From Verrucomicrobiota bacterium (GTDB taxonomy: Bacteria > Verrucomicrobiota > Verrucomicrobiia > Opitutales > Opitutaceae), in contig JAQGOP010000007.1 in the NCBI GenBank assembly GCA_028293545.1, positions 62,001-126,000 of the forward strand: a stretch of DNA of 64,000 nt, read 5' to 3'. Positions 1-8,034 of the stretch are shown here, one piece after another. A model generated the notes under the pieces. That model saw only the letters and a list, made by a program, of their open reading frames with translations. It did no database searches and was not told where the DNA came from. Numbering within the stretch: the first letter of the stretch is position 1; the number at the start of each line of letters is the position of its first letter. A program made the position numbers and the translations under genes.

Positions 1-209
1 GCCGGAGTTCACCGCAGGCCTGCCCTTTTCGACCGGACGATTGGCGTTCATCCCGCGGTTGAAACTCCGTTGGCCCGCCTTCTCGAAGCTCGCGCACGGT
101 GACTTGCGCCCTCATATGAAAACGCGATGAGCTCATCTGCGTGGTTCGCTGCGGCGGCGTATTCTAGATTCGAGTGAGAAGGCCGGCCCTTCCTGGATTT
201 TGCTAACCC
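1..209. other. Leader region, possible end of an upstream gene
   Basis: No complete gene is visible here. On the + strand a frame is open from base 2 to a TGA at 128-130 and could be the last 42 codons of a gene that begins outside the window, but it has no recognisable motif. Bases 131-209 are the upstream region of the kinase gene. I see no convincing promoter. Confidence 0.25.
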
Positions 210-2507
210 ATGGGCACGGCGTTCTCCAACGATGACTCCCGCCTGCGGCCTTCCACCGGCTCGCCCGGCCCCGAAGGCCCGGACGGCGGCGACGCGACGA
301 TCGTCGCGCTTTCGGGCGGGCAGATTGTGTTCGGGCGGTATGAGCTCGAGGTCATCGCCGGGCGCGGAGGAATGGGCGTGGTCTGGCGCGCGCACGATCG
401 TCAACTTGAACGGACCGTGGCCCTCAAGTTTCTCCCCGAGATGGTCGCCTCGGACCCGGAGGCGGTAAAGGACCTGAAAAGCGAAACCCGCCGCTGCCTG
501 CAGTTGACCCATCCCCACATCGTGCGCGTGCACGATTTTGTGCAGGACGGAAATATGGCGGCGATCTCGATGGAATTCGTCGCCGGTGACAGCCTCGCAC
601 GGCGCAAGGCCGAGGCGCCGCGTCGTCATCTGACGGTGCAGGAGCTCACGCCGCTGACGGCGCAACTCTGCGATGCACTCGACTACGCCCATCGATCGGC
701 GCACATCGTGCACCGCGACCTCAAGCCGGCCAACCTGCTCGTCTCAAACACGGGTCACCTCAAGGTCACCGATTTCGGCATCGCCCGCAGCCTGACCGAA
801 ACCCACACGCGCCTCACGAGCTCGACCCGCGGAACGAGCGGCACGCTCCTCTATATGAGTCCGCAACAGCTCATGGGTGACAACCCCACGCCGGCGGACG
901 ACATCTACGCGCTCGGTGCCACGCTGTATGAACTGTTGGCCGGCAAGCCGCCGTTTCACCGGGGCGACGGCTACGGCCTGATGACGCAGATTCGTGAAAA
1001 GTCCCCGCCGTCCATTGCCGCCAAGCGCGCCGAACTGGAAATCCAAGGCGAGCCGATCCCTCCCGAGTGGGAATCCACCCTGCTGGCCTGCCTGGAAAAA
1101 GAGCCGGCGAATCGTCCGTCGTCGGCGCGGGAAGTCGCGCTGCGCCTCGGACTGACCCCTGCGTCCGCGACCATGGCGCCTTGGACCGTGCCCCCGCCGC
1201 CCGGGCCTGGCGCGCCGGATGGGCGCATCCCGATTTCTCCTCCTCCGTCGATGAATTCGCGCGGCGGCACAGCGTCCTCGCCGTTTCCGAGCTCCCTGTC
1301 GTTTCCCCAGCCGCCTGTCCGTCCCTTTCCCTGGCGAGCCGCCTCGATGGCGGCGCTGGTCGTCGCTGTGTGCGTCACCGGTTACTGGCTCAGCGTTCGC
1401 CTTCCGCAATGGCATGCGGAAGCCGAAGAGCAGCGCGTGGAGGCGCAGAGAAAAGAAGAGAAGGCCAAGCGCCAGGAGGAGGAGCGGCGCGAAGATGCCC
1501 TCGCCGCGGTCCGAAAGCAGGCCGAGGCGCAGCAGCGCGATGAGGCGGCGATCGCGGCGAAGCTCGCCGAGAACAATCGCATGGCCGGATCCAGTGATTC
1601 CCCGGCGGGCGAAAGTGGCAGTGGAGATGGATTTTTCCGCCGGACCTGGAGCAAGGTTAAGTCGATCGACCTTCCGGTGGTGGGCGGTGGCGCCCGGACC
1701 AACGGTCCGACGGCGGCAGACGCGGGCGACAACGGCGCGGGCGCCGCCAGCCCGGTCGCCGAGGCGAAACAACCTCCGCGACCGGGTGACGCCTGGACCA
1801 CCCCCGTGGCGGGGATCCGAATGGTTTGGATCCGCCCGGGCACCTTCACCATGGGCAGCCCGCTTGATGAAGCGGGCCGCGAGAAAAACGAGGGACCGCA
1901 GACCCGGGTCCGGATCACGAAAGGTTTCTGGCTCGGAAATACACCCGTCACGCGCAAGCAGTGGTTCGCGCTCATGGCGACCGATCCCAGCGACTACCGG
2001 GACTCCGGCCCTGATGCCCCGGTCGAACAGATTTCGTGGGTGGCGGCGATGGCGTACTGTCGCCGGCTGACGGAGCGCGAAAGCGCGGCGGAACGTCTGC
2101 CGTCCGGTTATATATACACCCTCCCGACCGAGGCGCAGTGGGAATACGCCTGCCGCGCGGGCACGAACGGGCCTCTATATAATTCACCACTCGACGCCGT
2201 GGCTTGGTCTGAGGGCAACCGCGGGGGCCGCAAGGGACCTCACCCGGTCGGCCAGAAAAAACCAAATGCGTGGGAGCTTTTCGACATGCTCGGCAACGTG
2301 TTCCAGCTCTGCCGGGGATGGGACAATATTTATGCGGGCGGCGAGGCCGTGGATAACCCCGGTACCCTGGCCGACGATCGCCGCGTGGCCCGGGGAGGGA
2401 GCTGGTCGACCCGCGCCTCCACCTGTCGCGCAGCCTATCGCCTGCGCGTTCGGTCGAGCAGCGAGGAGGACAATGTAGGATTTCGCGTCGCGCTTGCGCC
2501 GCCCTGA
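210..2507 (+). CDS. Membrane Ser/Thr protein kinase with C-terminal FGE-sulfatase (SUMF1) domain
   Basis: A Hanks-type kinase domain occupies about residues 43-310: glycine-rich loop GRGGMGVV (51-58), catalytic Lys in VALKFL (K73), HRDLKPAN with the catalytic Asp at 170, and DFG at 188-190. A Pro-rich linker follows, then one membrane helix near 379-396, a charged coiled-coil stretch, and from about 535 to the end a formylglycine-generating-enzyme-like (SUMF1) domain that starts at MVWIRPGTFTMGS and ends GFRVALAPP. The predicted topology puts the kinase in the cytoplasm and the FGE-like domain outside, where it may act as a sensor or binding module; true FGE activity is unproven. The stop is 3 bases from the next start, an FHA-cyclase gene, so the two are probably co-transcribed. 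FHA domains bind phosphothreonine, which suggests a kinase-target pair. Confidence 0.93.
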   Translation: MGTAFSNDDSRLRPSTGSPGPEGPDGGDATIVALSGGQIVFGRYELEVIAGRGGMGVVWRAHDRQLERTVALKFLPEMVASDPEAVKDLKSETRRCLQLTHPHIVRVHDFVQDGNMAAISMEFVAGDSLARRKAEAPRRHLTVQELTPLTAQLCDALDYAHRSAHIVHRDLKPANLLVSNTGHLKVTDFGIARSLTETHTRLTSSTRGTSGTLLYMSPQQLMGDNPTPADDIYALGATLYELLAGKPPFHRGDGYGLMTQIREKSPPSIAAKRAELEIQGEPIPPEWESTLLACLEKEPANRPSSAREVALRLGLTPASATMAPWTVPPPPGPGAPDGRIPISPPPSMNSRGGTASSPFPSSLSFPQPPVRPFPWRAASMAALVVAVCVTGYWLSVRLPQWHAEAEEQRVEAQRKEEKAKRQEEERREDALAAVRKQAEAQQRDEAAIAAKLAENNRMAGSSDSPAGESGSGDGFFRRTWSKVKSIDLPVVGGGARTNGPTAADAGDNGAGAASPVAEAKQPPRPGDAWTTPVAGIRMVWIRPGTFTMGSPLDEAGREKNEGPQTRVRITKGFWLGNTPVTRKQWFALMATDPSDYRDSGPDAPVEQISWVAAMAYCRRLTERESAAERLPSGYIYTLPTEAQWEYACRAGTNGPLYNSPLDAVAWSEGNRGGRKGPHPVGQKKPNAWELFDMLGNVFQLCRGWDNIYAGGEAVDNPGTLADDRRVARGGSWSTRASTCRAAYRLRVRSSSEEDNVGFRVALAPP

Positions 2508-2510
2508 ACC

Positions 2511-3362
2511 ATGCAAACCTGGATCCAACGAAACGATGGCACCCGGATTCCCATCGACGCCCACTGCGCGTTCGGGCGTGCCCAACGCAATGCGGTGCGG
2601 CTGGATTCGCCCGCGGCTTCCCGCAAGCACGCGTACATCCACGCGCAGCAATCCGAAACGGGCCCCGAATTCTGGCTCGCCGATTTGGGCAGCACCAATG
2701 GCACGCTGCGCAACGGAAAGCGCCTGACGATCCCCACCCGGCTGGGCGACGGCGATGTGATCACCATCCTGGAAGAGAGCTTTGTTTTCCACACGGAGCA
2801 CCACTTGGGTGTCACATCAAGGACCCAGGAACCGCCGACGGTCGCCGTGCGCGGACTCCAGCTCTGCTGGCTGCTCATGGTCGACATTGTCCAGTTTACC
2901 GCGTTGAGCCGGGAACAGGAACCGGACGCTCTCGGGGTCCTGGTGGGCGCCTGGATCCGCGACTGCCGCGACGCGATCGAGGAGAACGGTGGGACGATCG
3001 ACAAGTTCCTGGGGGACGCCCTTTTTGCCTACTGGCCGGACGCGCCCGAAATGCCGGCGCGGGTGGCAGCCACGCTCGGCCAGCTCCGCCGGCGCCAGGC
3101 GCAGCAGGCGCCCACATTCCGCATCGTGCTGCACCACGGCCGCGGCGTCGTCCAAGGCAGCGCAGGCGGGGCGAACAACCTGTCGGGGCCCGAGATCATC
3201 GCGGTTTTTCGCCTCGAAAAACTCTGCGCGAAACTGGGAGCGAGGGCGATTGTGAGCGCCCCGGCGGTCGCGGCGTTGGGAACGGCGATGACCTTTTCGC
3301 CGCTCGGCGAGCATCCGCTGGATGGCTTCCCGGGGTTGCATGCGGTGTTCGGGCTGCGTTGA
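2511..3362 (+). CDS. FHA domain - class III nucleotide cyclase fusion protein
   Basis: This 283-residue soluble protein has an N-terminal forkhead-associated domain (about 1-95) with the expected FGRAQRN (21-27), SRKHA (37-41) and LGSTNGT (59-65) motifs for phosphothreonine binding. A class III adenylate/guanylate cyclase catalytic domain (about 115-283) follows. The two metal-binding aspartates are visible at D125 (LMVDIVQFT) and D169 (FLGDALFA). The region that normally carries the transition-state Asn and Arg (VNxAxRxE) reads IIAVFRLEK, so the Asn appears lost while the Arg is kept; activity may be weak or altered. The gene starts 3 bases after the kinase-FGE gene. The likely logic is that the kinase phosphorylates a partner or this protein, and the FHA domain couples this to cyclic-nucleotide output. 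That coupling is inference. Confidence 0.88.
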   Translation: MQTWIQRNDGTRIPIDAHCAFGRAQRNAVRLDSPAASRKHAYIHAQQSETGPEFWLADLGSTNGTLRNGKRLTIPTRLGDGDVITILEESFVFHTEHHLGVTSRTQEPPTVAVRGLQLCWLLMVDIVQFTALSREQEPDALGVLVGAWIRDCRDAIEENGGTIDKFLGDALFAYWPDAPEMPARVAATLGQLRRRQAQQAPTFRIVLHHGRGVVQGSAGGANNLSGPEIIAVFRLEKLCAKLGARAIVSAPAVAALGTAMTFSPLGEHPLDGFPGLHAVFGLR

Positions 3363-3580
3363 CGACCAGGCAATGCGCGAGCGCAGCTCGCAGGTGGAAC
3401 GCGTTGTTTGGCTCCGTCAGCATTGCGACCCAGGCCGAGTCGCTCAGCGCGTTGGGGACAACACGCTCCACCTTGGCGAGGAATGCGATTCCGCGAGGCA
3501 AGCTGCGTCCTCGTCCTGCTTAATTTCACTACGGAACGGCTGATTTGAGCCGATAGAACCAAGGTGAAATTCGAAAGCTA
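3363..3580. repeat. Intergenic repeat family B, copy 1
   Basis: Bases 3393-3474 hold an imperfect inverted repeat. The left arm begins GGTGGAACGCGTTG and the right arm ends with GCGTTGGGGACAACACGC followed by TCCACC. A close copy lies at 9521-9614, and partial copies at about 19238-19270 and 21715-21830. No coding gene is supported here. Confidence 0.7.
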
Positions 3581-3910
3581 ATGGCTGGAGCCAATACCAC
3601 GTCCCTCTGGATCGAGGCCGAGGCGCAGGACTGGGCAGTGCGTCGACGGACTGGATTGACCTTTACCGACCAAGGGCGGTTCGCGGCCTGGCTGGCCGAG
3701 GATCCGGCGCACCGCGAGGCACTTGACCGGGTGTCGTCCATCGCCGAAGCCACAAGGCGGGCCCGTGCGGAAGGCACCGCTCCGACCATCATTACCGCGT
3801 GGCAGGCGCGATCGCGGAAGCGACGGAACCGGCGCGTCGTCCTCGGGCTCAGCCTGGTTGGAGCGGTTCTGCTCTGCGCTTTTGTTTGGGGTGGAAGGCG
3901 CGGGCCCTGA
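3581..3910 (+). CDS. Truncated FecR-like protein (DUF4880 domain plus one membrane helix)
   Basis: This 109-residue protein has an N-terminal segment (about 14-60) resembling the DUF4880 region that opens FecR-type anti-sigma regulators: paired Trp residues and the WLAEDPAHREALDRV signature. A basic stretch RSRKRRNRR is followed by a single membrane helix (about 85-103), and the protein then ends. Family members normally continue for another 200 residues into a periplasmic FecR domain, which is absent. No sigma factor gene is adjacent. It may be a remnant or a minimal membrane-tethered sigma-binding protein. The family call is based on pattern only. Confidence 0.65.
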   Translation: MAGANTTSLWIEAEAQDWAVRRRTGLTFTDQGRFAAWLAEDPAHREALDRVSSIAEATRRARAEGTAPTIITAWQARSRKRRNRRVVLGLSLVGAVLLCAFVWGGRRGP

Positions 3911-4047
3911 CACGTTGAGCCGCTCCGCCGGCAATTGAACGCGGCCTGACTCGCCCGGCGCGTTGGCGCCGACACTCCACCTTCGCCCGCGCTGGCTCCC
4001 TTGAATTCGGCTTGTCGGCCCTTCCAAGAGGGACAGCGTGACGATTC

Positions 4048-5991
4048 GTGATACCCCACGTTCCCCGCCGGCTGTCGTCACAATTTCGAGTTCGGATGTT
4101 CCTGCTGGCCGGCTTGCTCGTAGGCCTCTTTTCGCAATCGCTCCCGGCCGCCGCCGACGAGCGCTCGGCGAGCCTGCGCGAACAGGTGCGCACGTTGGAA
4201 ACGCTGGCGGCGCAGGCCAAGAACCCGCGGGAGAAAGCCCGGCTCGAGGAAAAAAAACAGCGGGTGAACGAGGAGCTCGCGGTGCTCGACGAGCGGCAGT
4301 CGCTCGAGGCGCGCGAGCGGGCCCTCGCGCATCGCCGCGCGGCCAGCCCGCTGGCCACGTTGCGCGACCGGCTGCGCGACGTCGACGTGACCGCGGACGC
4401 CGCGGCCGCCCGCGCGGCTTCCGTCGGGACGAAACGCCAGCAGGTGCAGGCGGCGCGCGACGACTTGGCCGCGCAGGTCGCGGCGAAGCGGCAGGAGAAG
4501 GAGAGCCCCGATTTGGAGGTGCAGCTCGAGCTGGCCCAGTTGGAGGAAAAACTTTTTACCCGCGGCGAGGAATTGCGCGCCCTGGCCCTGGAGCGGGAAG
4601 TGGCCGAGGACGAAGCGGACCTGGCGCACACCGCGGTCCACCTGCGCGAACAGTTGAAGGCCGCGGAGGCGAATGCTTCCACCGCGAGCGTGCGCGCGCT
4701 GATCGAGGCGTACACGCGCGTGCGTGGGGAAAGGAAATCGCTGGCGCAGTTCGACGCCCAAGCGGTCGACCTCGACCAGAATGCGAAGGTGAGCCAGACC
4801 GCGCTGGACCTTGCGCGGCAGAAACTCGCGAAGGACGATGAGGAGCTCGGCCTGCTGGAGCGCCAGACGGGCTTCCTGAATCGCGACCCGCAGGTCGAGC
4901 GGCTGATCGCCGAGCAGCGCACGCAGAAAAACGCACTCGGCGAACGGCTGCCGCTGATGGCGCGGCAAGTGGAGGCGATCAAGCGTTCGCAGCAGGCGCT
5001 CCAGACGCGGCGGGAATTGACCGAACTTGAAGTGGGCTGGCAGGACGAACAGTTGGAAAATATCCGCGCCACGTGGCTCCAGCGCCTGCGCTGGCCGGGG
5101 CTGACGCTGCTCTGCCTGGTTGGCTTCCAGGTGATAACAAGCCGCGGCCTCCTGCCGCTGGTCTATAAGAAGGAGTCGCTCTTTCTCTCACGCCGCATCG
5201 TGCGCTACCTCCTCACGGCGATCGCGGCCGCGATCCTCGTGGGATTTCTCTTCGACGACTTGTCGACGGTCGCGACGATGCTCGGAGTGGTGAGCGCGGC
5301 GTTGGTGATCTCGCTGCAGGACGTCTGTACCTCGGTGTTTGGCTGGTTCGTGATCATGGCCGGCGCGAAGCTGCGGATTGGGGACCGGCTCGAAGTGGAT
5401 GGCATGCGGGGCGACGTCATCGACAACCAGCTGTTGCGCACGACGCTGGTGGAAGTGAACGGCTGGCTGGGCCTCGATCAGCCGACGGGGCGCGTGATTT
5501 TGATCCCGAACAATTTCGTGTTCAAATCGAAGGTTTTCAATTTTTCGCACGGGCACCCGTTCATCTGGGGCAAGGTGGATCTCACGGTGACGTTTGCGAC
5601 GCCGGTGGCCAGTGCACTGGTGTTGTTCCAGCGCGTGCTGGAAGAGGAAACCCGCGAGGAATTTGCCGAGGCGCGGCGGGCGGGCGCACTGATGGAGGAA
5701 CGATACGGCGTGGAGGATGCGAATTATGAGCCGAGGATATATACGCGAATCGCGGACAGCGGCGTGACGCTGAGCCTGTTTTTCGTGACGCACTACCGGC
5801 ACGAATCGGCGACGCGGAACCGTCTCAACCGGCGCCTGGTGGCAGAGCTGGAGACGCATCGGCACATCCAGCTCGCATATACCACGCTGCACATCCGCAA
5901 CGAGCACGCGCCTTCCAACAATAGCCCCTCCGCGACACTCGGCCCGGCCATGACGTCCCCGCCATTCCCGATGCGCGAGGAAGCGAAGTAG
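4048..5991 (+). CDS. Large MscS-family mechanosensitive channel with coiled-coil periplasmic domain
   Basis: This 647-residue envelope protein has a signal peptide (hydrophobic stretch FLLAGLLVGLF, cleavage near PAAADE), then about 300 residues of Glu/Arg/Ala-rich coiled coil. Several membrane helices lie at about 350-450 (WPGLTLLCLVGFQV, RYLLTAIAAAILVGFLF, MLGVVSAALVISLQD), followed by the MscS beta domain (KLRIGDRLEVDGMRGDV). This is the layout of KefA/MscK-like channels, which release osmolytes under hypo-osmotic stress. The start used is GTG 4048; ATG 4096 gives a shorter signal peptide and is a real alternative. The TAG stop (5989-5991) lies inside a family A intergenic repeat and is preceded by AAG. 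Confidence 0.88.
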   Translation: MIPHVPRRLSSQFRVRMFLLAGLLVGLFSQSLPAAADERSASLREQVRTLETLAAQAKNPREKARLEEKKQRVNEELAVLDERQSLEARERALAHRRAASPLATLRDRLRDVDVTADAAAARAASVGTKRQQVQAARDDLAAQVAAKRQEKESPDLEVQLELAQLEEKLFTRGEELRALALEREVAEDEADLAHTAVHLREQLKAAEANASTASVRALIEAYTRVRGERKSLAQFDAQAVDLDQNAKVSQTALDLARQKLAKDDEELGLLERQTGFLNRDPQVERLIAEQRTQKNALGERLPLMARQVEAIKRSQQALQTRRELTELEVGWQDEQLENIRATWLQRLRWPGLTLLCLVGFQVITSRGLLPLVYKKESLFLSRRIVRYLLTAIAAAILVGFLFDDLSTVATMLGVVSAALVISLQDVCTSVFGWFVIMAGAKLRIGDRLEVDGMRGDVIDNQLLRTTLVEVNGWLGLDQPTGRVILIPNNFVFKSKVFNFSHGHPFIWGKVDLTVTFATPVASALVLFQRVLEEETREEFAEARRAGALMEERYGVEDANYEPRIYTRIADSGVTLSLFFVTHYRHESATRNRLNRRLVAELETHRHIQLAYTTLHIRNEHAPSNNSPSATLGPAMTSPPFPMREEAK

Positions 5992-6148
5992 CGCAGGCGG
6001 CCCGCCTGCTTTTGTCGGAGTTGAACGATGAAAGTTGAAGGTTGAACGAATCACGCCCTGCCACCGCCCGTCGGCGGACTTGGCCTTTCAACTTTCAACC
6101 TAACCCTCCTTTCAACTTTTCCCGAAGCAGGCGGGTCGCCTGCGCTAC
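5988..6148. repeat. Family A inverted repeat pair between two convergent genes
   Basis: The arms lie at 5988-6010 (GTAGCGCAGGCGGCCC then GCCTGCT) and 6126-6148 (the inverted form, one mismatch). Each arm is itself a GC-rich hairpin. Between them is a smaller AT-richer inverted pair built on CAACTTTCAACCT near 6019-6048 and 6082-6120. The left arm contains the stop codon of the MscS gene, and the right arm contains, on the minus strand, the stop codon of the DUF2934 gene. Confidence 0.85.
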
Positions 6149-6408
6149 TGCGATCTCGTTTCCGGTGTCCACATTCTATCGACGGGAAGCGATTTGGTTC
6201 CTTCGTTCGGCAGGTCTTCCGGGGGAAGGCCCGAGAGTTCCCGCTCGGCTTGGTACCAATGATCCTCATGGCGTCCATGTTCGGAGCCGGATTGTTGCCA
6301 AAGTTCATAGGCGCGCGCGGCAATCGCGTCCCGGTCAAGACGGTCGCTGGTTGACGACGCCGGAGAGGCGGGGGAGGGAGACGCTGTTTTCATGGGTTTG
6401 AGGCGCAT
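6145..6408 (-). CDS. DUF2934 domain protein
   Basis: This small 87-residue soluble protein carries the DUF2934 signature in the middle: IAARAYELWQQSG followed by HWYQAERE, about residues 29-56. The function of the family is unknown; members are often short and Ala/Pro-rich outside the core, as here. ATG 6408 is used; ATG 6393 five codons later is equally possible. The TAG stop falls inside a family A repeat arm. It is convergent with the MscS gene. Confidence 0.75.
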   Translation of the reverse strand: MRLKPMKTASPSPASPASSTSDRLDRDAIAARAYELWQQSGSEHGRHEDHWYQAERELSGLPPEDLPNEGTKSLPVDRMWTPETRSQ

Positions 6409-6514
6409 CGGGTGCGGGCCTCCCGATGTAGTCCGTGGGGAAGAACGTTCGTTCCGGCTGCGCGCCTTAATCGCTTGCGCCGGTTTTTTCCTGTCTGTTC
6501 CTTCGAAACCTCGC

Positions 6515-6591
6515 GCGGCTATAGCTCAATTGGATAGAGCATCAGACTTCGAATCTGAGGGTTTAGGGTTCGATTCCCTATGGCCGCACCA
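6515..6591 (+). tRNA. tRNA-Arg (anticodon UCG)
   Basis: A full cloverleaf can be folded. The acceptor stem GCGGCTA (6515-6521) pairs with TGGCCGC (6581-6587) with one G-T pair. The D stem is GCTC/GAGC, the anticodon stem TCAGA/TCTGA with loop CTTCGAA (anticodon TCG at 6549-6551), and the T stem TAGGG/CCCTA with loop TTCGATT. The 3' CCA is encoded (6589-6591). It reads CGA codons. Confidence 0.97.
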
Positions 6592-6615
6592 GTTTACGGG
6601 GCAGGTTACTCGATG

Positions 6616-6762
6616 TAACGCAGGCATCCTGCCTGCTGAGGCCATGCCCGCGGCGCAGTCCGCCTCGACCGGGAACGACCTTCCACTTGCTTCGCCAAGG
6701 CCGGGGGTTCGTAGACGTTACGCTATCGCGGACTGAGCGAGGCAGGCAGGATGCCTGCGTTA
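6616..6762. repeat. Inverted repeat with palindromic arms after the tRNA
   Basis: Arms at 6616-6636 and 6742-6762 are near-exact inverted copies built on the palindrome GCAGGCATCCTGCCTGC. The layout matches family A (palindromic arm, spacer, inverted palindromic arm) but the sequence differs. It lies between tRNA-Arg and the 3' end of the membrane protein gene. Confidence 0.8.
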
Positions 6763-6785
6763 CACCCATCCCGCTGATCCGGTTT

Positions 6786-7385
6786 TCATTTCCAAATGCG
6801 GAAGTTGAAGGAGATTTTCTTCTTTTCGAGCAGGACGCGCCAATCGAGGAAGAGCAGCAGGCTGAGGATCAGGAGGCCGACGCCGATCGAAGCCGCGGAT
6901 TTCCACGAGATCGCGCCATGCAGGATGTCGCCGGCCTGCTTCGAGGCAAAATGAACGGTGAAAATCATCGCCGCGTCGCTCGCGAACTTGCCGACGAAAA
7001 ACGGCGGGATGACTTGGACCCAATTGATGCGCGCCATCCCTGCGGCGGTGAATAGCGCCGTGGTCGACAGGGGCAGCACCGAATAAACCAGGACGAAGAG
7101 CCAGTTCAGCCAGAGTTTCCGTCTCAGCCGCTTGCCGACGAACTCCAGCTCGGCGTGCTTCTTCGCCGACACCACGCGGCGCGAGAACTTCGGGATATAA
7201 ACGCTGAGTATATAACGACCGAGGGTGGAGGCCGGCACGCCGACGGCCAGGGTGATCCACGGGTTGAGGTCAAACTTCACCAGCATGAACGCCATCAGGA
7301 TCCACGCCGGCGGCCCGAAGAACGGGATCAGGTCGACGGCGAATGAGCCCAGGAAGACGAGGAGGTAGCTGACGACTGGGCTCAT
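6786..7385 (-). CDS. Multi-pass membrane protein, possibly VTT/DedA-like
   Basis: This 199-residue protein has about five hydrophobic segments: near the N-terminus VSYLLVFLGSFAVDLIPFFG, then PAWILMAFMLV, a central WLNWLFVLVYSVLPLS, IPPFFVGKFASDAAMIF, and the C-terminal SIGVGLLILSLLLFLDW. Gly/Pro-containing re-entrant-like segments (PFFGPPAW, LAVGVPASTLGRY) resemble the VTT/DedA superfamily, but I cannot confirm the family. It ends in a basic tail. Confidence 0.7.
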   Translation of the reverse strand: MSPVVSYLLVFLGSFAVDLIPFFGPPAWILMAFMLVKFDLNPWITLAVGVPASTLGRYILSVYIPKFSRRVVSAKKHAELEFVGKRLRRKLWLNWLFVLVYSVLPLSTTALFTAAGMARINWVQVIPPFFVGKFASDAAMIFTVHFASKQAGDILHGAISWKSAASIGVGLLILSLLLFLDWRVLLEKKKISFNFRIWK

Positions 7386-7425
7386 GTGCGCGCCTTAGGT
7401 CATGGAATTTTTTCAATCACGACCG

Positions 7426-7854
7426 TCAGCGTTTCAGGATCGCCTTCGTGGTTTCAAGGTCGACCGGCGCCGAGGTGTGCTCGTGGACGATTTTCCAGGT
7501 CCCGTTTTTCCGGCCCAGCGCCCATGTCAGTCGATTCTGCATGGCGCGCAAGGCTTGGCCCTCGGCCGATATGCTTTGGTAAGTGATGCTCGCATGGGCG
7601 ACGGTGATTATGTCCCCCATGAAGGTTTGCACGTCCTGAAAAGTAACGACCACTCGCTCGGTGCCCAGCGATCCGAACCAACCCGCCACCATCCCGCGCC
7701 ACGCGTTGATGCCCTCGTAAGACCATTTGCCCCACAGGTCGAAGACACAAACGTCTTGGTCATACAGGGCGATGAAAGCCTCCACGTCCTTCGCGAACAC
7801 CGCGGCCTTGTAGGCATCGAACACCTGGATGATAGGTTTCTCCGAGGCCGTCAT
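7426..7854 (-). CDS. SnoaL-like / NTF2-fold protein
   Basis: This 142-residue soluble protein has the pattern of SnoaL-like or ketosteroid-isomerase-type cone domains: FDAYKAAVFAKDVEAFIALYDQD at the N-terminus, a central WxGMVAGWFGSLG, and a C-terminal WKIVHEHTSAP strand. These folds act as small-molecule enzymes or binding proteins; the substrate is unknown. ATG 7854 is chosen; an upstream GTG at 7860 adds two residues. It stands alone next to the broken amidohydrolase gene. Confidence 0.8.
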   Translation of the reverse strand: MTASEKPIIQVFDAYKAAVFAKDVEAFIALYDQDVCVFDLWGKWSYEGINAWRGMVAGWFGSLGTERVVVTFQDVQTFMGDIITVAHASITYQSISAEGQALRAMQNRLTWALGRKNGTWKIVHEHTSAPVDLETTKAILKR

Positions 7855-8034
7855 GAGCACTCGACATTGCGCGCCAGCCGCGGGCGATCAAGCGTCCCGT
7901 ACGCAAGTTTCCAGACGGAGCGTGACGAGCCGCTCAGGGAAACCGCGCTGGGAGGGAAAAGCGCTGCATGAAGAAAAGGGCTGGCCTCTGCTTTCGCGAT
8001 CTCCCAGATCACCTCGTCGTACCGGACCTCTCCT

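Noticed and set aside
6515..6762. Genomic island boundary at tRNA-Arg
   Set aside because: No integrase and no direct repeat of the tRNA 3' end was found; the following sequence is an inverted repeat.
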